Source: Alphaproteobacteria bacterium (GTDB lineage Bacteria > Pseudomonadota > Alphaproteobacteria > UBA8366). Taken from it: a stretch of 15,362 nucleotides of DNA. Both the position numbers and the translations under genes were made by a program. Below are positions 7,387 to 13,816 of the stretch, in pieces. Every line of letters begins with the position of its first letter. Position 1 is the first letter of the stretch. Under the pieces are notes generated by a model, which worked only from the letters and a program-made list of their open reading frames with translations, made no database searches and was not told the origin of the DNA. Where the stretch lies: assembly GCA_030743445.1 (NCBI GenBank), contig JASLSL010000038.1, positions 1 through 15,362 of the forward strand. The letters run 5' to 3'.

Positions 7387-8382
7387 TCACTTCGACGTCC
7401 CGCCCGGCCTGACCCTGCGCCACTCGGCGACGTTGCGGTTGTGCTCCGCCAAGGTCTTGGCGAAAACATGGCCGCCGCTGCCGTCGGCGACGAAATAAAG
7501 CTCCTCGGTCTTCGCCGGATGCAGTACCGCGCCCAGCGACGCGCGCCCGGGATTGCAGATCGGACCCGGCGGAAGCCCGAGGTTGCGATAAGTATTATAG
7601 GGATGGTCGACGTCGAGGTCGGCGCGGGTCAGCTTCCGCCCGAGCGCGCCCCGGCCGCCGGTGAGCGCATAGACGACGGTCGGGTCCGACTGCAGCCGCA
7701 TGCCTTTCTTCAGCCGGTTAATGAAGACCGCGGCGATCCGCGAGCGCTCGGCCGGCAGCGCGGTCTCCTTCTCGACCACCGAGGCCAGGATCACGGCTTC
7801 CTCCGGTTTGTCGAAGGGTAGGCCTTCCGCGCGGTCGGCCCAGAGCTTCGCCACCGCGCGGCCCATATCGCGCCGCATGCGCTCGACCAAGGTGCCGCGG
7901 GGGTCGCCATAGGCGTAATGATAGGTCTCGGGGAGCAGCGATCCTTCCTTGGGCAAGGGTGCGACGCTGCCCTCGAGCCCGCCCGCCCCTTCGACCAGGG
8001 CGACGATCTGGCGCGCGGTGAGGCCCTCGGGCACGGTGAGGCGGCGCAGGACCGTGCGGCCGGCAACCAGCGTCTCCAACACCGCCTCCATGCTGGCGCG
8101 GGCCGGAAACGCATACTCGCCGGCGCGCAAGGCGCGAGCGCCGCCGGTCAGGCGCGCCGCCCAAACGAAGACGCGGCCCGAGCTGATGATCCCCGAGGCC
8201 TCTAGCTGGAGCGCGATCCCGGCGAGGCCACTGCCCTTGGCGATGACCACGGTCGCGGGACCGGCCAAGGGACCGTGTGCGGCGAAAACACTCAAGCCCC
8301 AAACGAAAACGCCGCCGGCAATCGATGCGGCGGCGAAGATGACGAGGACGACGGCAACGATGATGCGCGCGGGGCGACGCAT
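7387..8382 (-). CDS. mltG: Endolytic murein transglycosylase MltG
   Basis: MltG cuts nascent glycan strands at the cytoplasmic membrane and is thought to end peptidoglycan chain growth. The 331-residue protein has one N-terminal membrane anchor (about 7-31), a LysM-like/YceG N-domain (about 42-110) and the YceG catalytic domain. The active-site block ASVVEKETA (200-208) carries the catalytic glutamate. It is followed by IAAVFINRLKKGMRLQSDPT, and by HPYNTY and LPPGPICNPG, all highly conserved in the family. ATG at 8382 is 7 nt after the fabF stop, so the two genes are co-transcribed; this fabF-mltG order is common in alphaproteobacteria. Length is normal. Confidence 0.96.
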   Translation of the reverse strand: MRRPARIIVAVVLVIFAAASIAGGVFVWGLSVFAAHGPLAGPATVVIAKGSGLAGIALQLEASGIISSGRVFVWAARLTGGARALRAGEYAFPARASMEAVLETLVAGRTVLRRLTVPEGLTARQIVALVEGAGGLEGSVAPLPKEGSLLPETYHYAYGDPRGTLVERMRRDMGRAVAKLWADRAEGLPFDKPEEAVILASVVEKETALPAERSRIAAVFINRLKKGMRLQSDPTVVYALTGGRGALGRKLTRADLDVDHPYNTYRNLGLPPGPICNPGRASLGAVLHPAKTEELYFVADGSGGHVFAKTLAEHNRNVAEWRRVRPGGTSK

Positions 8383-8389
8383 CCGGCGC

Positions 8390-9652
8390 CTACTCGACGG
8401 CGGAGACGATCAGCGAGGCGTTGGTTCCGCCGAACCCGAAAGAATTGGACAACACGTGGCGCACGGTCCGTTCCTTGGCCTGGTGAGGCACCAGGTCGAG
8501 ATCGCAGCCCGGCGACGGGTTGTCGAGATTGAGGGTCGGCGGCACCACGCCGTCCTGGATCGCCTTGATGCAGAAGACCGCCTCGACGGCGCCGGCGGCG
8601 CCCAGCAAATGGCCGATCGACGACTTGGTCGACGACATCGACAGCTTGTTGGAATGATCGCCGAACAGCCGCTTCACGGCGTTGAGTTCGATCTCGTCGC
8701 CGAGCGGGGTCGAAGTCCCGTGAGCGTTGATGTAGTCGACGTCTTGCGGGTCGAGCTTGGCCCGCTTCAGCGCCCCCTGCATGGCCCGGAAACCGCCGTT
8801 GCCGTCCTCGGCGGGCGCCGTCATGTGATAGGCGTCGCCCGAGAGCCCGTAGCCGGTGACCTCGGCGTAGATTTTGGCGCCGCGTGCCTTGGCGTGCTCC
8901 AGTTCCTCGAGCACAACGACGCCGGCGCCCTCGCCTATCACGAACCCGTCGCGATCCTGATCCCACGGCCGCGAGGCCTTCTCTGGCGTATCGTTGAAAT
9001 TGGTCGACAGCGCCTTCGCCGCCGCGAACCCGGCAATGCCGATGCGACAGACCGCCGCCTCCGCACCGCCGGCGATCATGACCTCGGCGTCCTCGAACTG
9101 GATCAGCCGGGCCGCGTCGCCGATCGCATGGGTGCCGGTGGCGCAGGCGGTGACGACCGAGTGATTGGGCCCGCGGAACCCGTATTTAATCGAGACGTGG
9201 CCCGGGGCGAGGTTGATCAGGCTTGCCGGAATGAAGAACGGGCTGACCCGGCGCGGTCCGCGCTCGTGCAGCACGACCGAGGTGTTCGAAATACCCGGCA
9301 GCCCGCCGATGCCGGACCCGATCAGGACGCCGGTCCGGTCCAGGCTCTCCTCGTCGTCGGGCGTCCAGCCGGCGTCCGTGATCGCCTGATCGGCGGCGAC
9401 CAGCGCATAGGTGATGAAGGCATCCATCTTGCGCTGGTCCTTGGTCGGGATCCAGTCGTCGATGTTGAACGCGCCCTCGCCCGACTCGCCCGTCGGCACC
9501 TCGCCGGCGATCCGGCATTTCAGATCGGACGCATCGAATGACTCTATCTGTGAGATACCGCTCTCGGCGGCCAACAGGCGGCGCCAAACATGGTCGACGC
9601 CAATGCCCAGCGGCGTGACGGCGCCGATCCCTGTTACGACAACGCGTCTCAT
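8390..9652 (-). CDS. fabF: 3-oxoacyl-[ACP] synthase II (KAS II)
   Basis: FabF condenses malonyl-ACP with a growing acyl-ACP in type II fatty-acid synthesis. The 420-residue protein is full length. The Cys-His-His triad is intact: Cys170 in VTACATGT, His311 in NAHGTST and His348 in SSIGHLLGAAG; Lys343 and the C-terminal SNSFGFGGTN loop are also present. It lies 44 nt after acpP and 7 nt before mltG. The ATG at 9652 begins MRRVVVTGIG, the usual N-terminus. No good Shine-Dalgarno sequence is visible. A short frame in phase with acpP ends in a TGA that overlaps this ATG (ATGA), which might help ribosomes reach the start. Confidence 0.97.
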   Translation of the reverse strand: MRRVVVTGIGAVTPLGIGVDHVWRRLLAAESGISQIESFDASDLKCRIAGEVPTGESGEGAFNIDDWIPTKDQRKMDAFITYALVAADQAITDAGWTPDDEESLDRTGVLIGSGIGGLPGISNTSVVLHERGPRRVSPFFIPASLINLAPGHVSIKYGFRGPNHSVVTACATGTHAIGDAARLIQFEDAEVMIAGGAEAAVCRIGIAGFAAAKALSTNFNDTPEKASRPWDQDRDGFVIGEGAGVVVLEELEHAKARGAKIYAEVTGYGLSGDAYHMTAPAEDGNGGFRAMQGALKRAKLDPQDVDYINAHGTSTPLGDEIELNAVKRLFGDHSNKLSMSSTKSSIGHLLGAAGAVEAVFCIKAIQDGVVPPTLNLDNPSPGCDLDLVPHQAKERTVRHVLSNSFGFGGTNASLIVSAVE

Positions 9653-9696
9653 CTCATCGCCATGGACACGAATTGCATGGGACCGGCAGCGGGAAG

Positions 9697-9936
9697 TCAG
9701 TCGCCGCTATGCTCCTCGATGAACGAGATAGCATCCTTGATGGTCAAGATTTTCTCGGCCGCTTCGTCGGGAATTTCGCACCCGAACTCCTCCTCGAACG
9801 CCATGACGAGCTCGACCGTATCGAGACTATCGGCACCCAGATCGTCGATGAAACTGGCGTTGTCCGTGACCTTTCCCTCGTCAACACCCAAGTGCTCGAC
9901 GACGATTTTCTTAACGCGGTCCCCAACGTCGCTCAT
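9697..9936 (-). CDS. acpP: Acyl carrier protein
   Basis: AcpP carries fatty-acyl intermediates on a 4'-phosphopantetheine arm. It is 79 residues and strongly acidic, with the modification site Ser37 in the LGADSLDTVELVM motif. The N-terminus (MSDVGDRVKKIVVEHL) and the EEEFGCEIPDEAAEKI helix are typical. AAGG lies 9 nt before the ATG. It is separated from fabG by 139 nt holding a terminator-like hairpin, while the gap to fabF is only 44 nt. I could not identify a clear promoter between the hairpin and acpP. Confidence 0.98.
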   Translation of the reverse strand: MSDVGDRVKKIVVEHLGVDEGKVTDNASFIDDLGADSLDTVELVMAFEEEFGCEIPDEAAEKILTIKDAISFIEEHSGD

Positions 9937-9966
9937 GTCGCTAAACCTTCTCGTGTTTTACAAGGC

Positions 9967-10012
9967 AAAAACAAAAATCCGGCCGCCGACAGGTTTCGTC
10001 CCAAGCGGCGGC
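9967..10012 (-). terminator. Terminator-like hairpin between fabG and acpP
   Basis: Read on the minus strand, GCCGCCG (10012-10006) pairs perfectly with CGGCGGC (9988-9982) across a 17-nt loop. Four bases later comes TTTTTGTTTTT (9977-9967). This has the form of an intrinsic terminator or attenuator. It is placed after fabG and 30 nt before acpP. The loop is longer than in strong terminators, so partial read-through is likely. Confidence 0.55.
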
Positions 10013-10075
10013 GGCGTTTCGTAACACACTTTTTCAGCCGTGGCCAGCGCCGGAATATCGCCCCCGAAAACCGGG

Positions 10076-10813
10076 TCATATCATCGCCATCCCGCCGTTT
10101 ACATGGACCGTTTGACCGGTCACGTAGGCCGCTTCCTCGCTCGCCAGATAGACCGCGGCGCCGGCCACGTCGTCCGCCGTGCCGAGCCGACCGGCCGGCA
10201 CCGCGGCGAGGATTTTCTCGCGCTGATCGTCGGTCAATTTCTCGGTCATCGCGGTGTCGATCAGGCCGGGCGCGATGCAGTTGACGGTGATGTTGCGCCC
10301 GGCCACCTCCTGGGCCATCGACTTCGACATGCCGATCATGCCGGCCTTGGAGGCGGCATAGTTGGCCTGACCCGCATTGCCCATCACGCCGACCACCGAG
10401 GTGATCGAGATGATGCGCCCCCAGCGCCGCTTTATCATCCCGCGTTGGACCGCGCGGGACAATCGGAACGCCGCGGTCAGGTTGACGTCGAGCACGGTCT
10501 GCCAGTCGTCGTCGGTGAGCCGCATCGCCAGCATGTCGCGGGTCAGACCGGCATTATTGATCAGTATATCGACGGCCCCGAGCGCCGCCTCGGCGGTCTT
10601 CACCAATTCGCCGGGCGCCGCCGGATCAGTGAGGTCGGCCGGTGTTACGTGGGCGCGCTCGCCGAGATCCTTGGCCAGGCTCTCGAGCGCCTCGACCCGG
10701 GTTCCCGAGAGCGCCACCGCCGCCCCCGCCCGATGCAGCGCGCGGACGATGGCGCCGCCGATGCCGCCCGACGCCCCGGTCACCAGTGCGCCTTTGCCTG
10801 AAAGGTCGAACAT
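10076..10813 (-). CDS. fabG: 3-oxoacyl-[ACP] reductase
   Basis: FabG reduces beta-ketoacyl-ACP with NADPH. It is an SDR enzyme of 245 residues, the normal length. TGASGGIG (12-19) is the cofactor loop and NNAG is at 86-89. The catalytic residues are Asn111, Ser139, Tyr152 and Lys156 (YAASK). The C-terminal block GQTVHVNGGMAMI is characteristic of FabG and separates it from other SDRs. The start is ATG at 10813 with AGGAG 7 nt upstream. The longer upstream open frame runs through fabD in another frame and is not real. It starts 11 nt after the fabD stop, so fabD and fabG are co-transcribed. Confidence 0.97.
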   Translation of the reverse strand: MFDLSGKGALVTGASGGIGGAIVRALHRAGAAVALSGTRVEALESLAKDLGERAHVTPADLTDPAAPGELVKTAEAALGAVDILINNAGLTRDMLAMRLTDDDWQTVLDVNLTAAFRLSRAVQRGMIKRRWGRIISITSVVGVMGNAGQANYAASKAGMIGMSKSMAQEVAGRNITVNCIAPGLIDTAMTEKLTDDQREKILAAVPAGRLGTADDVAGAAVYLASEEAAYVTGQTVHVNGGMAMI

Positions 10814-10824
10814 CCTCCCTCTCC

Positions 10825-11766
10825 TCAAACTGTCTTGGCGAATTCCTCGATGTCGCCCGGCGTGCCGACGGCGCTCGTCGCTATCTCGCGGTCGACGCGC
10901 CGGACCAGGCCGCTCATGACCTTGCCGTAGCCGGTCTCGACCATCGAGTCGACGCCGTTGTCCTTCATATAGGCGATGCTTTCGCGCCATCGCACCATCC
11001 CGGTGACCTGCTCGACCAGGTTCCGGAGTATGGCGTCGGGGTCGGTGACCTGCTCGGCCGTGACGTTGGCGACGACCGGGACCCGTGGGGCCGTTATCTC
11101 CGTTTCCGCCAGTGCCTCCGCCATGATGTCGGCGACCGGCTGCATCAGGGCGGAGTGGAACGGCGCGCTGACCGGCAACATGACGCAGCGCTTGGCGCCG
11201 CGCTCGCCGGCGATCTCGACGGCGCGCTCGACCGCCGAGGCGTGGCCGCTGACCACGACCTGGCCCGGCGCGTTGTCGTTGGCGGCGTCGCAGACCTCGT
11301 CCCCGGCCGCCGCCGCCGCGACTTCCTTCACGACGTCGAGCTCGAGCCCCATCAGCGCCGCCATCGCGCCCATGCCGACCGGCACCGCCTCCTGCATCGA
11401 GCGGCCGCGCAGCTTGACCAGTCGCGCCGCGTCCTGGAGCCTGAGCGAGCCGACCGCGGCGAGCGCCGAATACTCGCCGAGCGAATGCCCGGCGACGTAG
11501 GCCGCCTTCTCGACGAGGTTGATGTTACAGTCTTTCTCGAGGACGGTCGCGACCGCGAGGCTGACGGTCAAGATCGCCGGTTGCGCGTTCTCGGTCAGCA
11601 GCAGTTCGTCCTCCGGTCCCTGGAACATCAGGCGGGAAAGGTTCTGCTTCAAGGCCTCGTCGACCTCCTCGAAGACGAGTTTCGCAGTGGTGAAGGCGTC
11701 GGCCAGATCTTGGCCCATGCCGACGGCCTGCGTCGCCTGTCCGGGGAATAGGAATGCGCGGGTCAT
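10825..11766 (-). CDS. fabD: Malonyl-CoA:ACP transacylase
   Basis: FabD moves the malonyl group from CoA to AcpP, supplying the extender unit. The protein is 313 residues. The FPGQ start motif (7-10), the nucleophile Ser95 in GHSLGEY, Arg120 and the catalytic His204 in APFHSALM are all in place. A weak GGAG lies 12 nt before the ATG. It is the first gene of the minus-strand fab cluster, with a strong promoter (11799-11826) giving a short leader. It is divergent from rpsF. Confidence 0.97.
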   Translation of the reverse strand: MTRAFLFPGQATQAVGMGQDLADAFTTAKLVFEEVDEALKQNLSRLMFQGPEDELLLTENAQPAILTVSLAVATVLEKDCNINLVEKAAYVAGHSLGEYSALAAVGSLRLQDAARLVKLRGRSMQEAVPVGMGAMAALMGLELDVVKEVAAAAAGDEVCDAANDNAPGQVVVSGHASAVERAVEIAGERGAKRCVMLPVSAPFHSALMQPVADIMAEALAETEITAPRVPVVANVTAEQVTDPDAILRNLVEQVTGMVRWRESIAYMKDNGVDSMVETGYGKVMSGLVRRVDREIATSAVGTPGDIEEFAKTV

Positions 11767-11794
11767 GATATTGTCGAACTCCGTGGACTTCGGC

Positions 11795-11824
11795 GACAGT
11801 CATAGCGCCTCAAGAGGCACTGTC
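11795..11824. promoter_or_regulatory. Nested inverted repeat over the fabD promoter, candidate operator
   Basis: The spacer between -35 and -10 holds GCCTC-AA-GAGGC (11807-11818), a perfect 5-bp-arm repeat centred in the 16-bp spacer. An outer pair, GACAGT (11795-11800) and ACTGTC (11819-11824), overlaps the -10 and -35 boxes respectively, offset by 6 nt on one side. A protein bound here would cover the promoter. No regulator can be named from the sequence. Confidence 0.5.
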
Positions 11825-11826
11825 AA
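11799..11826 (-). promoter_or_regulatory. fabD promoter
   Basis: On the minus strand a perfect TTGACA -35 box (11826-11821) and TATGAC -10 box (11804-11799) are 16 bp apart. Predicted transcription starts about 25 nt before the fabD ATG. This is the best-looking promoter in the window. An inverted repeat fills the spacer (see 11795-11824). Confidence 0.75.
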
Positions 11827-11844
11827 GCGGACCCGCGATTTCGC

Positions 11845-11872
11845 TTTCCATCACCCGGAATATCCGTATAGT
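11845..11872 (+). promoter_or_regulatory. Candidate rpsF operon promoter
   Basis: TTTCCA (11845-11850) and TATAGT (11867-11872) are separated by 16 bp. The -10 box is good and the -35 box is weak. The -10 hexamer is identical to that proposed for yicC. Transcription would begin near 11879, giving a leader of about 130 nt with several hairpins. It is back to back with the fabD promoter, with 18 bp between the -35 boxes. Confidence 0.5.
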
Positions 11873-11882
11873 GCGCGCGCTT

Positions 11883-11982
11883 GCACGCCAGAGGGCGTGC
11901 CGAACATAGCTCCTTGCTGACGCTCCGGCGTCGGCTAGATCCGGGCGGTCGCATAACCCGATGAAGGGCGCGACGCCGGATC
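11883..11982 (+). promoter_or_regulatory. Structured rpsF leader with competing helices
   Basis: Three hairpins can be drawn. H1 is GCACGCC/GGCGTGC with an AGAG loop (11883-11900). H2 is GACGC/GCGTC with a TCCG loop (11919-11932). H3 pairs GATCCGG (11938-11944) with CCGGATC (11976-11982) plus inner pairs TCGC/GCGA and CCC/GGG. TCCGGCGTCG (11924-11933) can instead pair over all 10 bases with CGACGCCGGA (11971-11980), which would break both H2 and H3. The ribosome binding site follows 11 nt after H3. In other bacteria the S6:S18 complex binds its own leader mRNA; whether this leader uses that mechanism is inference. Confidence 0.5.
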
Positions 11983-12007
11983 GCGAATAGCCAGAGGGAG
12001 AATTCGA

Positions 12008-12538
12008 ATGGCGCTTTACGAAAGCGTGTTCATGGCGCGTCAGGACATCTCGACCAGACAGGTCGACACCCTGGCCGACGATTTCGAGAAAATCATCAAG
12101 GACGGCGGCGGCTCGATCGAGCGGCGCGAGTATTGGGGTCTGCGCAATCTCGCCTACCGCATCAATAAGAACCGCAAGGCGCATTACGTCCTATTCAACA
12201 TCGACGCCGCGAGCGACGCGATCCAGGAAATGGAGCGCAACATGCGGATCAACGAGGACGTGCTGCGCTATATGACGGTGCGCGTCGAGGCGTTGCGCGA
12301 CGAGCCCTCGCCGATCATGCAAGGCAAGGGCGACCGGGACCGCGACCGGGCCGACCGGCGCGGCCGGGACGACGATCGCGACACGCCGAGAAAGTCCAAG
12401 GCAGACAAGAAGCCCGACGAGACGAAAGCCGAGTCCCCCGGAGCCGAAGAGAAGAAGGACGACGCCCCGGCGGAGGCCGAAGAGAAGAAGGACGACGCCG
12501 AGGCCCCCGGGGCCGAAGCGAAGGAGGACGCGACATGA
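12008..12538 (+). CDS. rpsF: 30S ribosomal protein S6 with a long charged C-terminal tail
   Basis: S6 binds the 30S platform together with S18. Residues 1-97 are the normal S6 fold, with MALYESVFMARQDIS at the start and WGLRNLAYRINKNRKAHY in the middle. Residues 98-176 are a low-complexity tail: first mixed Arg/Asp (DRDRDRADRRGRDDDRD), then Lys/Glu/Ala-rich and net acidic. A 24-bp direct repeat encodes two copies of AEEKKDDA (see 12443-12499). The total of 176 residues is well above the E. coli length of about 130. GGGAG lies about 8 nt before the ATG. The stop overlaps the rpsR start as ATGA. Confidence 0.97.
   Translation: MALYESVFMARQDISTRQVDTLADDFEKIIKDGGGSIERREYWGLRNLAYRINKNRKAHYVLFNIDAASDAIQEMERNMRINEDVLRYMTVRVEALRDEPSPIMQGKGDRDRDRADRRGRDDDRDTPRKSKADKKPDETKAESPGAEEKKDDAPAEAEEKKDDAEAPGAEAKEDAT
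12443..12499 (+). repeat. 24-bp direct repeat in the rpsF tail
   Basis: Identical 24-bp copies lie at 12443-12466 and 12476-12499, offset by 33 bp and so in frame. Each encodes AEEKKDDA in the S6 tail. This suggests the tail grew by in-frame duplication. Confidence 0.85.
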
Positions 12539-12846
12539 CCGATCGACGACCCGGCGGCGGCGGCCGCGGCGGACCGCGCGGCGGCGGCGGTGGCCGCGGC
12601 GGACCGCGCGGCGGCGGCGGCGGAAGGCGGCCGTTCTTCCGGCGCCGCAAGAGCTGCCCGTTCAGCGGACCCAACGCGCCCGTGATCGACTACGCGGACG
12701 TCAAGATGCTGCTGCGCTTCATATCCGAGCGCGGCAAGATCGTGCCGAGCCGCATTACCGCCGTCTCACGCAAGAAACAACGCGAGCTGGCGAAGGCGAT
12801 CAAGCGGGCGCGTTATCTCGGCCTGCTGCCGTACATCATTCGATAG
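12535..12846 (+). CDS. rpsR: 30S ribosomal protein S18 with an RGG-like N-terminal extension
   Basis: S18 partners S6 on the 30S platform. The conserved part begins at RRPFFRRRKSCPFSG (about 31-45) and runs through FISERGKIVPSRITAVSRKKQRELAKAIKRAR to the end. The first 30 residues are an extension with two tandem copies of GRGGPRGGGG, like RGG-box RNA-binding segments; most S18 proteins begin close to the PFFRRRK block. AAGGAGG (12521-12527), 7 nt before the ATG, lies within the end of rpsF. The ATGA overlap points to translational coupling, giving near-equal S6 and S18. Total length is 103 residues. Confidence 0.97.
   Translation: MTDRRPGGGGRGGPRGGGGGRGGPRGGGGGRRPFFRRRKSCPFSGPNAPVIDYADVKMLLRFISERGKIVPSRITAVSRKKQRELAKAIKRARYLGLLPYIIR
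12562..12620 (+). repeat. 30-bp tandem repeat in rpsR
   Basis: A 29-bp GC-only-rich unit at 12562-12590 recurs exactly at 12592-12620, with a 30-bp period. Each copy encodes ten residues of the Gly/Arg head of S18. Such repeats can gain or lose units in frame. Confidence 0.85.
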
Positions 12847-12870
12847 CGGGCACAGCGGGTAGCGGCGGAA

Positions 12871-13815
12871 ATGTTCGCGATGACGCGATGGCCGGTGATT
12901 ATCATCGGCGGGCTGGCGAGCGCGCTCTTTTGCGGGCTGGCGACGACCGGCTCGCTGGGCGGTCTCGTATTGGCGTATTTTTGCCAATTGCCGTTGTTCC
13001 TGGTCGGACTCAGCATGGGCGCCGCCGCGAGCACCATCGCCGGCGCCTTCGCCGCCGTGGCGATGGCTGTGCTCGGCGGTCTGATCGGCGCCCTGACCTT
13101 CATCGTTCTCAATGTCGCCCCGGTGGCGCTTTTGGTCCGCCAAGCCCTGTTGTCGCGCCAGGACGAGAGCGGCAACACCCAGTGGTACCCGCCGGGACTG
13201 CTGGTCGGCGCCGCAACCGTGCTGGCCGCGGCGATCTACACGGCGGCGATGCTGTTCCTCGCCTTGCAGCCGGAAGGACTGACCGAGAGCCTGCGTACCT
13301 TCGTCGGCGGGTTCGCCGACCAGATCCTGGCGCCCGGGCAGGCGGAACAGCGCGAGCAATTGATCGACATAATCGCGCCGCTGTTGCCGGGATCGGTCGC
13401 GGCGTCTTGGTTGGTGATGATCTTCGTCAATGCCGGGCTGGCGCAACGGCTGTTGGTCAAGCTCGGACGCGGCCTCAGGCCGTCGCCCAACTACGGCGAG
13501 AGCGAACTGCCGCGATGGCTGTTGCCGGCGACGGCGGCGGCGGCCGCGGTCGGTCTGTTGCTGCCGGATCCGTTCGGACTGTTTGGCGGGAACCTGGCGA
13601 TGCTGCTGGCGGTGCCGTTCCTGCTGATCGGCCTGGCGGTGGTGCACGTGATGTGCCGCAACGTCGCCGCCGGGCGCATGCTTTTGATTTTGTTCTATGT
13701 CTTGATGCTGATCCTCGGATGGCCGCTCCTGATCGTGGCCGTGTTGGGATGCGTCGAACAGTTTGCCGGGCTTCGGCGGCGCTTCGCCGCGGCGGGTCCG
13801 GACGAGGAGGTGTAA
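12871..13815 (+). CDS. DUF2232 family multi-pass membrane protein
   Basis: This integral membrane protein of 314 residues has about eight hydrophobic segments, including roughly 8-25, 28-45, 50-90, 105-130, 180-200, 218-240, 245-265 and 270-290. It fits the DUF2232 family, which often lies between rpsR and rplI in alphaproteobacteria. A polar loop (about 138-172) separates the two halves. The C-terminal end, GPDEEV, is encoded by the bases that form the rplI ribosome binding site. ATG at 12871 is used; ATG at 12880 (MTRWP) is an alternative. It starts 24 nt after rpsR and ends 1 nt before rplI, so it is part of the ribosomal operon. Its function is unknown; a transport or membrane-assembly role would be a guess. 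Confidence 0.88.
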   Translation: MFAMTRWPVIIIGGLASALFCGLATTGSLGGLVLAYFCQLPLFLVGLSMGAAASTIAGAFAAVAMAVLGGLIGALTFIVLNVAPVALLVRQALLSRQDESGNTQWYPPGLLVGAATVLAAAIYTAAMLFLALQPEGLTESLRTFVGGFADQILAPGQAEQREQLIDIIAPLLPGSVAASWLVMIFVNAGLAQRLLVKLGRGLRPSPNYGESELPRWLLPATAAAAAVGLLLPDPFGLFGGNLAMLLAVPFLLIGLAVVHVMCRNVAAGRMLLILFYVLMLILGWPLLIVAVLGCVEQFAGLRRRFAAAGPDEEV

Positions 13816-13816
13816 C

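Noticed and set aside
7949..9541. Plus-strand open frame (530 codons) opposite mltG and fabF
   Set aside because: Both genes beneath it are unmistakable. The translated product has low-complexity Arg/His/Asp composition and no recognisable domain.
9957..9962. TGTAAA (minus strand) as the acpP -10 box
   Set aside because: The -35 position falls on CGGCCG inside the hairpin stem, with no resemblance to a promoter element.
10814..10990. Extension of fabG upstream to a 304-residue protein
   Set aside because: The extra residues overlap fabD in another frame and are Arg-rich. ATG at 10813 has an ideal AGGAG spacing and gives a standard FabG.
12562..12620. Repeats in rpsR as a CRISPR-like array
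   Set aside because: There are only two adjoining units with no spacers, and they are in frame inside a ribosomal protein gene.
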